A stretch of 8,697 nt of DNA. Origin: an uncultured Lachnospiraceae bacterium. GTDB lineage: Bacteria > Bacillota > Clostridia > Lachnospirales > Lachnospiraceae. The translations under genes and the position numbers were made by a program. Positions 1 to 6,428 of this stretch are shown one piece after another (within the stretch, counting starts at the first letter, position 1; each line of letters begins with the position of its first letter). The notes under the pieces are model-generated. The model did no database searches. It saw nothing but the letters and a program-made list of their open reading frames with translations, and was not told the DNA's origin. The stretch is from assembly GCA_910589195.1 (NCBI GenBank), contig CAJUTC010000076.1, forward strand, positions 1 to 8,697. The letters run 5' to 3'.

Positions 1-45
1 AAAAACATATCAAAATCTTTTTCAAAAAGTTCTTGACATATCACC
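1..45 (-). terminator. Possible intrinsic terminator at the window edge
   Basis: Read on the minus strand, the segment forms an AT-rich stem of about 12 bp (TCAAGAACTTTT against AAAAGATTTTGA, one A-A mismatch, tiny loop), followed by TATG and five T that run into the window edge. It could end a minus-strand transcript coming from the riboswitch side. The low GC content of the stem and the cut-off edge limit confidence. Confidence 0.4.
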
Positions 46-59
46 AGAATGCTTTGAGT

Positions 60-358
60 TAAATCGGAAACGGCTGTATTCAGCGACGCTTCCTAACAGT
101 AGTTACCGTTCTTAAAGCAAAACGGTACGGAAGATCGGTCGAAGCTTACTGGCCTCCTCTCACGCCGGAACACGGCTTCCCATCGCTGATATACAAGGCT
201 CAGGGCGCTCCCCCTCAGCCTGTCCACAAAACGTGGATCCCACTTCCTCCTTTCTCAAACGTTTCAAAAAGAATCCTGCCCGGAAAGCCGGAGTGTAGCC
301 GCGCCGGCAGCCATACTTCCTTAGCGCAAGCGCGTGTCACCCTCCCCCCGGAGGTTTT
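60..358. ncRNA. Candidate structured noncoding RNA, family not identified
   Basis: This GC-rich block lies between AT-rich flanks, has no convincing reading frame, and is packed with complementary segments. A long-range helix joins 75-86 to 183-195 (TCGCTG side plus ATACA, with a small bulge). Inside it, 89-93 pairs with 129-133, 104-110 with 121-127 (TACCGTT/AACGGTA), and 164-167 with 173-176. Outside it are hairpins 197-205/212-220 (GGCT and AGGG arms), 223-227/233-237 (TCCAC/GTGGA), 276-280/306-310 (CTGCC/GGCAG), 324-326/331-333 and 341-345/350-354. The strand is uncertain. For plus: a perfect TTGACA at 33-38 (poor -10), A-rich hairpin loops, and a GC hairpin followed by five T at 341-359. 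For minus: purine-rich linkers with repeated GGAAG, a TATAAAT box at 361-367, and a hairpin plus U run at the left edge. I considered raiA-type RNA but cannot confirm it. It does not match RNase P, tmRNA, SRP RNA, 6S or cobalamin riboswitch landmarks that I know. Confidence 0.55.
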
Positions 359-359
359 T
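341..359 (+). terminator. Possible short GC terminator, plus strand
   Basis: CCTCC at 341-345 pairs with GGAGG at 350-354 around a CCCC loop and is followed by TTTTTC. It would be a compact intrinsic terminator if the GC-rich block is transcribed on the plus strand. On the minus strand the same hairpin would be a 5' structural element instead. The stem is only 5 bp. Confidence 0.35.
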
Positions 360-385
360 CATTTATAGGACGCAATTTCCTACAA

Positions 386-423
386 AGAAAAAACAGGAGA
401 ATACCGTTTGGGAATCCTCCTGT
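386..423 (-). terminator. Intrinsic terminator of the TPP riboswitch
   Basis: On the minus strand ACAGGAGGATTCC (423-411) pairs with GGTATTCTCCTGT (405-393), giving a 13-position stem with one U-U mismatch and a 5-nt loop. It is followed directly by a run of six U and then CUUU. It starts about 17 nt after the end of the aptamer. This is the arrangement of a transcription-attenuating riboswitch: with TPP bound, the terminator forms and downstream transcription stops. Confidence 0.9.
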
Positions 424-440
424 AAAAAATCTGCATCATG

Positions 441-526
441 ACTTCCTACGGCGGCATTATCCGCATCAGGTTAAAGGGTCGAAGTTCGATTACTTCCTCT
501 CAGCCTGCTAGCACAAGCTCCCCTGT
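441..526 (-). promoter_or_regulatory. TPP (thiamine pyrophosphate) riboswitch, THI element
   Basis: Read on the minus strand, the aptamer shows the conserved THI-box landmarks in order: ACAGGGGAGC, then GGCTGAGAGG, then ACCCTTTAACCTGAT, then GCGGATAATGCCGC, then GTAGGAAGT. Helices visible: P2 (AGGG/CCCT), P3 (CTTGT/GCAGG), an extra hairpin GAAGT/ACTTC in the variable arm after CTGAGA, P4 (CCT/AGG) and P5 (GCGG/CCGC). The pyrophosphate- and pyrimidine-sensing segments are intact. A terminator follows, so control is probably at transcription elongation. The regulated gene, expected to be for thiamine synthesis or uptake, is not in the window: about 385 nt downstream of the terminator contain no minus-strand gene. 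Confidence 0.96.
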
Positions 527-554
527 TTTTACTTATATGGTTTTATGTGGGCTT

Positions 555-583
555 AGTATACACCTATATCTGTAAAAATGCAA
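555..583 (-). promoter_or_regulatory. Sigma-A-type promoter of the TPP riboswitch transcript
   Basis: On the minus strand TTGCAT (583-578) and TATACT (560-555) are separated by exactly 17 bp. Transcription would start near 548, about 20 nt before the aptamer. The position fits the riboswitch exactly, which supports the call. Confidence 0.75.
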
Positions 584-628
584 GTATTTCCCACAAATGT
601 TCTTAAAATAATATCATGATACGTTATT

Positions 629-759
629 GGTCTGCCAAAAGGACTGCTCTGGGAGGACCATATCACACCAGTGACCTGCTCTCGCTCCAGTCGAACGCAG
701 CGGGATCACAAAGTGGGGAGTAATCCGGTATCAAGGTGGTAAAAAGACCTTTTGATACC
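629..759. repeat. Palindrome-rich intergenic block, possible dispersed repeat
   Basis: This block is more GC-rich than its flanks and lies between the riboswitch promoter and the end of the HAD gene. Its ends carry GGTCT (629-633) and AGACC (745-749). The clearest helix is an inverted repeat, GGTATCAAGGT at 727-737 against ACCTTTTGATACC at 747-759, on the side facing the operon end. Shorter complementary pieces (CGCT 683-686/AGCG 699-702, GTGA 671-674/TCAC 706-709) lie inside. No reading frame on either strand is convincing. The inverted repeat may help terminate the operon that ends at 808, but no U run follows it on the minus strand. It looks to me like a type of intergenic repeat found in several copies in clostridial genomes; this is an impression, not a demonstrated match. 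Confidence 0.4.
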
Positions 760-807
760 AACATCATATCATACTTGCCGCTTTATATAGTTCCACCTAT
801 TTTCCTC

Positions 808-1644
808 CTAAATTAGATTCATGCGCTTAAATTCATAATAAATACCATCTTCTTCCACACGCTCACAGACAATATCCGCTCTGTCTTTTAATTCCTGGCA
901 GGAGTTCCCCATTGCCACAGCAATCCCTGCCGATTCCAGCATCTGCAAATCATTCATGCTGTCACCAAAAGCCACCGTATCTGCCATGTCTGCTCCATAG
1001 TATTCGCAGACGCGTTCCATCGCTTCACCTTTATCCATATCCCTCCGTATAATCTCACCATTATAGCAGTCTGCGTTGTTTGCGTACGGGTGTACCACAT
1101 AATGAAATTCCGGTTCCAGATATGCCTTTGTTTTCTCTATATCAGCTAAGTCTGTACAGATAAATCCCAGCTTATATGCCCCCTTGCAGGGATAGTTTGT
1201 ATATGGCTTTACTCCTACACCAGAAGTCAGTTCTTTCTTCATCCGAATCAGTTCCGAATTCGTCAGTTCTGCTGTTGCGCCTGTAAGGATTTCCTGAAGG
1301 CTGCTGTCAATATAAATCCCTTCCGGGCTTTCGATACGGCAATAGATTCCAAATTTATGGAAAACTTCCAGGCATTTTTGGATTGTTTCTTCCGGAAGCA
1401 CACTATCACGGATTACATTTCCATTAATTTCAATATGCCTTCCCGCACTGGCAACTATGCCGTCAAATCCCACTTTTAGGACATCTTCACTTACAATGGG
1501 CATATTACGGCCTGTGCTAATAAAAACCTTATGTCCATTTTTTCTGGCCGCCCACACTGCCCTTGACGCAAGTTCTGTCGGCTTTTCTAACGGAACTGTG
1601 AAGGTTCCGTCAATATCTAAAAACACAATCTTTTTATCAGCCAT
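808..1644 (-). CDS. Cof-type HAD-IIB family sugar-phosphate phosphatase
   Basis: A 278-residue cytoplasmic phosphatase of the haloacid dehalogenase superfamily, Cof/YidA type (subclass IIB), of normal length. Motif I is FLDIDGTF, with nucleophile D10 and acid/base D12. Motif II is STGR (43-46), motif III is the lysine in MDKG (K205), and motif IV is GDSMND (227-232), which binds Mg2+. The IIB cap lies between about residues 80 and 190. Members of this family remove phosphate from sugar phosphates and related small metabolites; the exact substrate cannot be read from sequence. The ATG shares one base with the stop codon of the PTS gene upstream (TAATG) and has a GGAGG at 1652-1656 with 7-nt spacing, so translation is probably coupled. 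As third gene of an alpha-glucoside operon, it may dephosphorylate the imported sugar phosphate or relieve sugar-phosphate stress. Confidence 0.92.
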   Translation of the reverse strand: MADKKIVFLDIDGTFTVPLEKPTELASRAVWAARKNGHKVFISTGRNMPIVSEDVLKVGFDGIVASAGRHIEINGNVIRDSVLPEETIQKCLEVFHKFGIYCRIESPEGIYIDSSLQEILTGATAELTNSELIRMKKELTSGVGVKPYTNYPCKGAYKLGFICTDLADIEKTKAYLEPEFHYVVHPYANNADCYNGEIIRRDMDKGEAMERVCEYYGADMADTVAFGDSMNDLQMLESAGIAVAMGNSCQELKDRADIVCERVEEDGIYYEFKRMNLI

Positions 1645-3590
1645 TATAAATCCTCCAGTTTAATAAGGGGTTCCATATAGTGAATCCCGCCGTTTTTTAA
1701 ACCCTCGATATTTTTATAGTCGTTTGTGTTGGCAATGATCACTGGAGTTACCACAGGATAGCCTGCCTCCTGAATTTTTTGAATATCGAACGTAAGAAGA
1801 AGTTGCCCTGGTTTTACCAGATCGCCCTGTGCCACATGAGCCTCATAATAGTTTCCTTTCAGCTCTACCGTATTCACACCCACATGGATCAGCAGTTCTG
1901 CTCCATTTTTTGTAGTAATCCCTATGGCATGTTTTGTATCAAACAGCATAGAAATCTTACCTTCACAAGGTGCTACCACTTTCCCCTCAGAAGGAATCAC
2001 TGCCATACCCTTTCCTAATACTTCCCCAGCAAATGTATCATCTGGAACTTGGCTCATTGGAATTGCCGTTCCGGCAAGCGGACTACCGATCACATTGTTT
2101 TCTACCGTCTGAAAGCCATCCTCTCTCCTGCCTGCTTCTTCTTCCATCGAATCCGTCTTTTTTTCCAACTCTTTATTGAACTTTTTCATATTCGACATAA
2201 CGTATGTAGCGAGAAACCCCGCACCGATGGAAATTGCTGTACCGATTAAAAAATTCAGCATACTTGAGGCAGGAACACAGACAAATCCCACAATTCCTGC
2301 GGTTCCAGGAGCTGTATTCAAAACATTGGTCAATGTTACATATCCGCCTCCAAGAGCAGCGCCAAGCATAGCGCCATAGAAAGGATATTTCAGTTTCAGG
2401 TTAACACCAAACATTGCAGGCTCTGTAATGCCCAGCATAGCCGATACGCCGGAAGTGGCCGCAACGCTTTTCATTTTCTTATCCTTTGTCCGAAGCATAG
2501 CACAGAGGGTGGCGCCACCCTGAGCCACATTATTGCATGACGCAATCGCAAGCAGGAACGATCCGCCTGCCGCTACCATTTGGATATCTACCGGAAGCAG
2601 GCTATGATGCATGCCTGTCATGGTCAGGGGCGAATAAAAAAAGCCCAAAACCATACCGCCAATAATACCTAGTGTATCATGCATCCAGACAAAGCTGTTT
2701 GTCAGCATATCGCCTGCAGTCCTCATAATCCCGCCCACAACTGTAAATGTGACAAAGCCTGTGATCATAACTGTAAGCAACGGAGTCAGAAGGTTATCTA
2801 GAATTTCCGGTATATGCTTATGAAGCTTTTTCTCTACAAATGAAAGGATATAGGAAGCGGCCAGCACTGGAAGAACCGTTCCCTGGTATCCTACTTTTTC
2901 AATCGTTAGACCCAAGATATTCCATACGGGAATGGTTCCTTCTGTAATGGCAGTACCGTAAGCGTAAGCATTCAGCAAATCTCCCGAAACCATGATCATA
3001 CCTGTAACCGCTCCCAGGTACGGATTTCCCCCAAACATTTTCGTAGCGGAAAACCCGATCAAAATAGGCAGAAAGGCATAGGCAGCGCTGGCAAACGTAT
3101 TGATCATAGCAGCAATATCAGAAAGCGCCGGATATGCTTCCACCAAAGACTGCCCCTGAATAAACAGCCCGTTTGCGGTTAGCACATTATTTAAGCCCAT
3201 CATCAGACCGCTGGCGACCAACGCCGGAATCAGCGGTACAAATACGTCAGACAAGGTCTTTACAAGCCGTTGCAGCGGGTTCATCTTCTGGACAGCCGCC
3301 TGCTTCACTTCGCTCTTTGTTGCTTCCGCAATCTTCCCTGCCGCAATGAACTGTTTATAAACCTCATTTACCGTACCGCTTCCAATGATGATCTGAAACT
3401 GGCCTCCATTGGCAAACTGTCCTTTCACCAGCTCTACCTTCAAGATTCCATCCACATCTGCCTTTGCCTCATCTTTCAAAACCAGCCTGAGCCTGGTTGC
3501 GCAGTGTGCGGCACTGATAATATTTTCTTTTCCGCCGACCAGCCTCAAAAGCTCTTCGGCAGTTGCCTGATAACGTTCTTCCTTTGTCAT
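1644..3590 (-). CDS. PTS alpha-glucoside permease, EIIBCA (sucrose/trehalose type)
   Basis: A 648-residue membrane permease that imports and phosphorylates a sugar using HPr-derived phosphate. Domain order is IIB-IIC-IIA, all on one chain. IIB (about 1-85) has the phosphorylated cysteine C30 in AAHCATRLRLVLKD and the segment VKGQFANGGQFQIIIG. IIC (about 105-465) is multi-spanning, with the VGYQGTVLPVL segment (233-243), TGMHHS (325-330) and the substrate-loop motif GITEP (387-391). A charged linker (about 466-500) leads to a Crr-like IIA (about 515-640) with H554 in TKHAIGI and the active H569 in ELLIHVGVNTVEL. The IIB and IIC motifs resemble ScrA and TreP, that is, permeases for alpha-linked disaccharides. 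The true substrate may be sucrose, trehalose, isomaltose or a sucrose isomer. The gene begins 22 nt after the glucosidase stop, with GGAGG at 3602-3606, and overlaps the phosphatase start by one base. Confidence 0.93.
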   Translation of the reverse strand: MTKEERYQATAEELLRLVGGKENIISAAHCATRLRLVLKDEAKADVDGILKVELVKGQFANGGQFQIIIGSGTVNEVYKQFIAAGKIAEATKSEVKQAAVQKMNPLQRLVKTLSDVFVPLIPALVASGLMMGLNNVLTANGLFIQGQSLVEAYPALSDIAAMINTFASAAYAFLPILIGFSATKMFGGNPYLGAVTGMIMVSGDLLNAYAYGTAITEGTIPVWNILGLTIEKVGYQGTVLPVLAASYILSFVEKKLHKHIPEILDNLLTPLLTVMITGFVTFTVVGGIMRTAGDMLTNSFVWMHDTLGIIGGMVLGFFYSPLTMTGMHHSLLPVDIQMVAAGGSFLLAIASCNNVAQGGATLCAMLRTKDKKMKSVAATSGVSAMLGITEPAMFGVNLKLKYPFYGAMLGAALGGGYVTLTNVLNTAPGTAGIVGFVCVPASSMLNFLIGTAISIGAGFLATYVMSNMKKFNKELEKKTDSMEEEAGRREDGFQTVENNVIGSPLAGTAIPMSQVPDDTFAGEVLGKGMAVIPSEGKVVAPCEGKISMLFDTKHAIGITTKNGAELLIHVGVNTVELKGNYYEAHVAQGDLVKPGQLLLTFDIQKIQEAGYPVVTPVIIANTNDYKNIEGLKNGGIHYMEPLIKLEDL

Positions 3591-3612
3591 GATTCTTCCT
3601 TCCTCCTTTTGA

Positions 3613-5238
3613 TTATATTAGTTCACAAATTACCGCTTCATATGGCCGCAAGTTGATTGGAGCCAGCCCTATTACCGGGTTCTGTTCATAGTTGGACAGG
3701 AGCACCCTTCCTTTCCCAGAATAAGAAAAGCTTGCGGGTTTCTCATAAAAATTACATACTACCAGCCATTTTTGCCCCTTCCATTCTCTCATATACGCAA
3801 AAACGGATTCGTCCTCCGGGCACAGCAGCTCAAACCTTCCAAAAACAAGTATTGGCTCTTCTTTTCGGAGATGGATTAGCCTTTTATAATAATAGAAAAT
3901 GGAATCTGGATCCTCTAATGCCTTTTTCACATTGATTTCCGTATAATTTGGATTCACCCTATACCAAGATGTTCCCTTTGTAAACCCTGCTTCATGGCCG
4001 CCGTCCCACTGCATCGAAGTCCTGGCATGATCCCTTGCTTTTGCGCAAAGGGATTTCATAATGTCTTCTTCCGGATATCCCATCTGTTTCCGTTTATAAT
4101 ACATATTGACAGACTCTACATCCATCAAGTCTTCAATACCTGAGAATGGATAGTTAGTCATCCCAATTTCTTCTCCCTGGTAAATGTAGGGAGTTCCTTT
4201 CATTCCATGGAGCACAGTTGCCAGCATCTTTGCAGATTCCACCCGATACGCTTTGTCATTTCCCCATCTGGAAACGATTCTTGGAAGATCATGGCTGTTC
4301 CAGAAAAGGCTGTTCCATCCTTTTTTATCCAACGCATTCTGCCATTTCGCAAATATTTGTTTTAACCGTTTCAATTCAAGAGGTTTCAAATCCCACTTTT
4401 TCTTTCCTTGAACCTGATCCACAAGCATCTGCTCAAACTGAAAGATCATGTCCAGTTCTTTCCTCTCCGGATCTGAATATAAACTTCCATTCTCAATATT
4501 TGCGCCCCAGCATTCTCCTACTGTCATCAAATTTTTATCCCCAAATGTTTCCTGATTCATTTCCCGGAGATATTCATGAAGTTTCGGGCCATTTTCCTTT
4601 ATCTTCTGATCCGGGACTTTTCCAATCATATCAATCACATCCATCCGGAAGCCGCCAACCCCCATATCAATCCAGAAATTCATCATGTTCCAGATTTCTT
4701 TTCGCATGGCTTTATTCTCCCAGTTCAGATCTGGCTGCTTTTTATGATAGAAATGCAGATAATACTCTTCCGTTTCTTCCGAAAATTCCCACGCACTGCC
4801 GCCAAAACAGGATTCCAGCTCATTTGGTAGATTACCCGCCTGTCCCTTTCTCCAGATATAGTAGTCCCTATATGGATTATCCTTTGATTTTTTCGCTTCC
4901 ACAAACCACGGATGCTCATCTGAAGTATGGTTCACAACCAGATCCATTATGATTCTAATACCACAATTTTCACATTCTTGAATCAGAGCTTTCATGTCCT
5001 CCATTGTACCGTACTCAGGCGATATTCCATAATAATCGGAGATATCATAGCCATGATCGGCATTGGGAGAGGAATAGACCGGGCTTAACCAAATGATATC
5101 AGTTCCAAGCTCCTTCAAATACCATAGTTTTGAACGAATGCCATTAATATCGCCAATTCCGTCGCCATTGCTGTCACAAAAGCTTCGTGGATATATCTGG
5201 TACACCACACTGTTTTTCCACCACTTTTCGTCCACCAT
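3613..5238 (-). CDS. GH13_31 alpha-glucosidase, probably oligo-1,6-glucosidase type
   Basis: A 541-residue cytoplasmic glycoside hydrolase with no signal peptide and full family length. The N-terminal loop DSNGDGIGD (22-30) is the calcium-binding type. Conserved regions: DLVVNH (99-104), QPDLN (168-172), GFRMDVID with nucleophile D200, TVGEC with acid/base E242, and NSHD with transition-state stabiliser D317. The C-terminal beta domain starts near 465. QPDLN marks the oligo-1,6-glucosidase group, whereas trehalose-6-phosphate hydrolases usually have QADLN. V201 directly after the nucleophile is the residue linked in GH13_31 to preference for alpha-1,6 over alpha-1,4 bonds. It is therefore more likely to act on isomaltose-like or sucrose-isomer substrates than on trehalose-6-phosphate, although TreC-like activity cannot be excluded. 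It is the first gene of the operon. GAGG lies 10 nt before the ATG. Confidence 0.93.
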   Translation of the reverse strand: MVDEKWWKNSVVYQIYPRSFCDSNGDGIGDINGIRSKLWYLKELGTDIIWLSPVYSSPNADHGYDISDYYGISPEYGTMEDMKALIQECENCGIRIIMDLVVNHTSDEHPWFVEAKKSKDNPYRDYYIWRKGQAGNLPNELESCFGGSAWEFSEETEEYYLHFYHKKQPDLNWENKAMRKEIWNMMNFWIDMGVGGFRMDVIDMIGKVPDQKIKENGPKLHEYLREMNQETFGDKNLMTVGECWGANIENGSLYSDPERKELDMIFQFEQMLVDQVQGKKKWDLKPLELKRLKQIFAKWQNALDKKGWNSLFWNSHDLPRIVSRWGNDKAYRVESAKMLATVLHGMKGTPYIYQGEEIGMTNYPFSGIEDLMDVESVNMYYKRKQMGYPEEDIMKSLCAKARDHARTSMQWDGGHEAGFTKGTSWYRVNPNYTEINVKKALEDPDSIFYYYKRLIHLRKEEPILVFGRFELLCPEDESVFAYMREWKGQKWLVVCNFYEKPASFSYSGKGRVLLSNYEQNPVIGLAPINLRPYEAVICELI

Positions 5239-5278
5239 TTTTCTTCAACCTCGCTTCTTGTTTTTCTTCGGTAAGTTT

Positions 5279-5284
5279 AGTATA
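5279..5284 (-). promoter_or_regulatory. Minus-strand -10 box of the glucosidase-PTS-HAD operon
   Basis: TATACT on the minus strand lies about 40 bp before the glucosidase ATG. At 16-18 bp spacing upstream only AAGCAA or AGCAAT occurs, which does not resemble TTGACA. A good -10 with no -35 is typical of promoters that need an activator, and this fits control by the divergent AraC-family protein. Confidence 0.55.
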
Positions 5285-5294
5285 CTGGAAAGGA

Positions 5295-5319
5295 AATATG
5301 ATTGCTTGCATAATATGAT
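5295..5319. promoter_or_regulatory. Candidate AraC-family operator: direct repeat of AATATGAT
   Basis: AATATGAT occurs twice, at 5295-5302 and 5312-5319, with a period of 17 bp. The repeat lies just upstream of the minus-strand -10 box, where a -35 element would be, and it overlaps the spacer and -35 of the regulator promoter. Direct half-sites next to a defective -35 are the usual arrangement for AraC/XylS activators, which place two helix-turn-helix units on one DNA face. A weak match to a catabolite responsive element (TGCAAGCAATCATA, minus strand, 5310-5297) overlaps it; two core positions deviate. Confidence 0.5.
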
Positions 5320-5335
5320 CAAATAGTAGTACAAT
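5306..5335 (+). promoter_or_regulatory. Promoter of the AraC-family regulator
   Basis: TTGCAT (5306-5311) and TACAAT (5330-5335) are spaced by 18 bp on the plus strand. Transcription would start near 5342, leaving a short leader with AGGAG at 5346-5350. The element overlaps the AATATGAT repeat, so the regulator could repress its own synthesis. Confidence 0.5.
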
Positions 5336-5359
5336 ATTACGATTTAGGAGTTGAGCAAT

Positions 5360-6232
5360 ATGTCACGTGCTTATCATGAAAATAAAACCCATGGTACATC
5401 CGTCTTTCCTCTACAAGTATATTCCCACTATGACAAAGACGGATTTTATTTTGTATCACAGCACTGGCACGAAGAGCTGGAATGGGTATATGTGGAATAT
5501 GGGATTCTTAATTTAACCATTCATGGAGAAACCTTTGTTCTAAATCCAGGTGAATTCTGCTTTATCAATTCCGGGGAACTCCATGAAATAAAATCCATCG
5601 GAGAGTCCCTCCACCACGCCGTTGTCTTTAACCCGGGCTTTTTAGATTTTGCATTGTACGATGCCTGTCAACATAACTTCATCCGGCCAATTACCAACGG
5701 GACATTGTTATTTCCAACTTTCTGCGCCACATTTTCGCCAGAAGACCATCAGAAGATCCTATTTCATATGCAGGAAATAATAACGCTTTACCACACGCTT
5801 CCTGCATGTGCCCTTTTAAGCATTAAGCTCCACATATTGCATATGATAGAATTATTTTTTCAGGCAGACTACCTTTTAGAGGATACGTTATCTTCCAAAG
5901 GAAAAGATTCTTTAAATAAGTTAAAACAGGTGATTGGGTATATTCATAAGAACTATGCTGAATTAATATCGTTACAGACTTTATCGGAAATATGCTTTAT
6001 GAGTCCTAATTATTTCTGCCACTATTTTAAACAGGAAATCGGAAAAACACCGATTCGTTTTATCAATGAATACCGAATCCAAAAAGCCTGTGAAATGCTT
6101 TCGGAATCAGAAACTCCGATTTCAGACATTGCACTTTCTGTTGGATTTGACAATTTCAGTTACTTTATAAGAAAATTCCGGGAATACAAAGGAGTGACAC
6201 CCAAAAAATACCGTTCGCTTTGTCTTAAATAG
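5360..6232 (+). CDS. AraC-family transcriptional regulator, cupin sensor plus double HTH
   Basis: A 290-residue DNA-binding regulator. An N-terminal cupin-like sensor domain (about 15-95) contains HWHEELEW (35-42) and NPGEFCFINSGELHEI, typical of AraC-type sugar-binding barrels. A helical linker follows (about 125-195). The C-terminal AraC/XylS domain has two helix-turn-helix units: LQTLSEICFMSPNYFCHYFK (about 205-224) and ISDIALSVGFDNFSYFIRKF (254-273), ending with GVTPKKYR. The ATG at 5360 is preferred because AGGAG (5346-5350) lies 9 nt before it; a TTG at 5351 directly abuts that site and is too close. It diverges from the glucosidase operon and is its likely activator. The ligand is unknown, plausibly the imported glucoside. 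AraC control is less common for PTS operons than GntR-type repressors or antiterminators. Confidence 0.92.
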   Translation: MSRAYHENKTHGTSVFPLQVYSHYDKDGFYFVSQHWHEELEWVYVEYGILNLTIHGETFVLNPGEFCFINSGELHEIKSIGESLHHAVVFNPGFLDFALYDACQHNFIRPITNGTLLFPTFCATFSPEDHQKILFHMQEIITLYHTLPACALLSIKLHILHMIELFFQADYLLEDTLSSKGKDSLNKLKQVIGYIHKNYAELISLQTLSEICFMSPNYFCHYFKQEIGKTPIRFINEYRIQKACEMLSESETPISDIALSVGFDNFSYFIRKFREYKGVTPKKYRSLCLK

Positions 6233-6310
6233 CTGGTTTTCTAAATAAAAAAGTGTCCGGCTTTCCAGCGGTTCGTTTAGCATGTTCCTGCCTTCATTTG
6301 TTTGTAGGAT

Positions 6311-6338
6311 TTGCTTTTCCCTCTGCTATTGTTATAAT
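6311..6338 (+). promoter_or_regulatory. Candidate plus-strand promoter before the HxlR remnant
   Basis: A perfect TATAAT (6333-6338) has TTGCTT (6311-6316) 16 bp upstream. It faces the HxlR-like remnant that starts at 6429, so it is probably the old promoter of that gene. An imperfect inverted repeat (TTTTAGCA / TGCTATAAAA) follows directly at 6338-6359. Confidence 0.45.
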
Positions 6339-6369
6339 TTTAGCAAGAATGCTATAAAAAATAAGTACA

Positions 6370-6383
6370 CATATTTAAATATG
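6370..6383. promoter_or_regulatory. Perfect 14-bp palindrome, possible operator
   Basis: CATATTTAAATATG is its own reverse complement. It is flanked by AGTA on the left and TACT on the right, which extends the dyad with a one-base offset. It lies between the TATAAT at 6333-6338 and the HxlR-like start at 6429, where an autoregulatory operator of a dimeric winged-helix repressor would be expected. The local AT richness makes chance palindromes more likely. Confidence 0.35.
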
Positions 6384-6428
6384 ATACTAGCATAATAGGT
6401 ATATACTTACTAAAGAATAGTATTAATT

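Noticed and set aside
60..358. Cobalamin riboswitch, T-box or RNase P RNA as an explanation of the structured block
   Set aside because: The order of conserved boxes does not fit: no B12 box, no AGGGUGGNACCGCG T-box sequence, no GAGGAAAGUCC or ACAGAAA segments of RNase P.
4218..4952. A 244-codon open frame on the plus strand
   Set aside because: It lies antisense to the well-supported glucosidase, has low-complexity Pro/Ser-rich composition, no family motif and no ribosome binding site.
5351..5359. TTG start giving three extra residues to the AraC regulator
   Set aside because: The TTG directly follows the AGGAG, leaving no spacing; the ATG at 5360 has normal 9-nt spacing.
6246..6275. Possible terminator for the AraC gene around a CCGG/CTGG hairpin
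   Set aside because: The stem is only four base pairs, pairs properly only on the minus strand, and lacks a T run on the plus strand.
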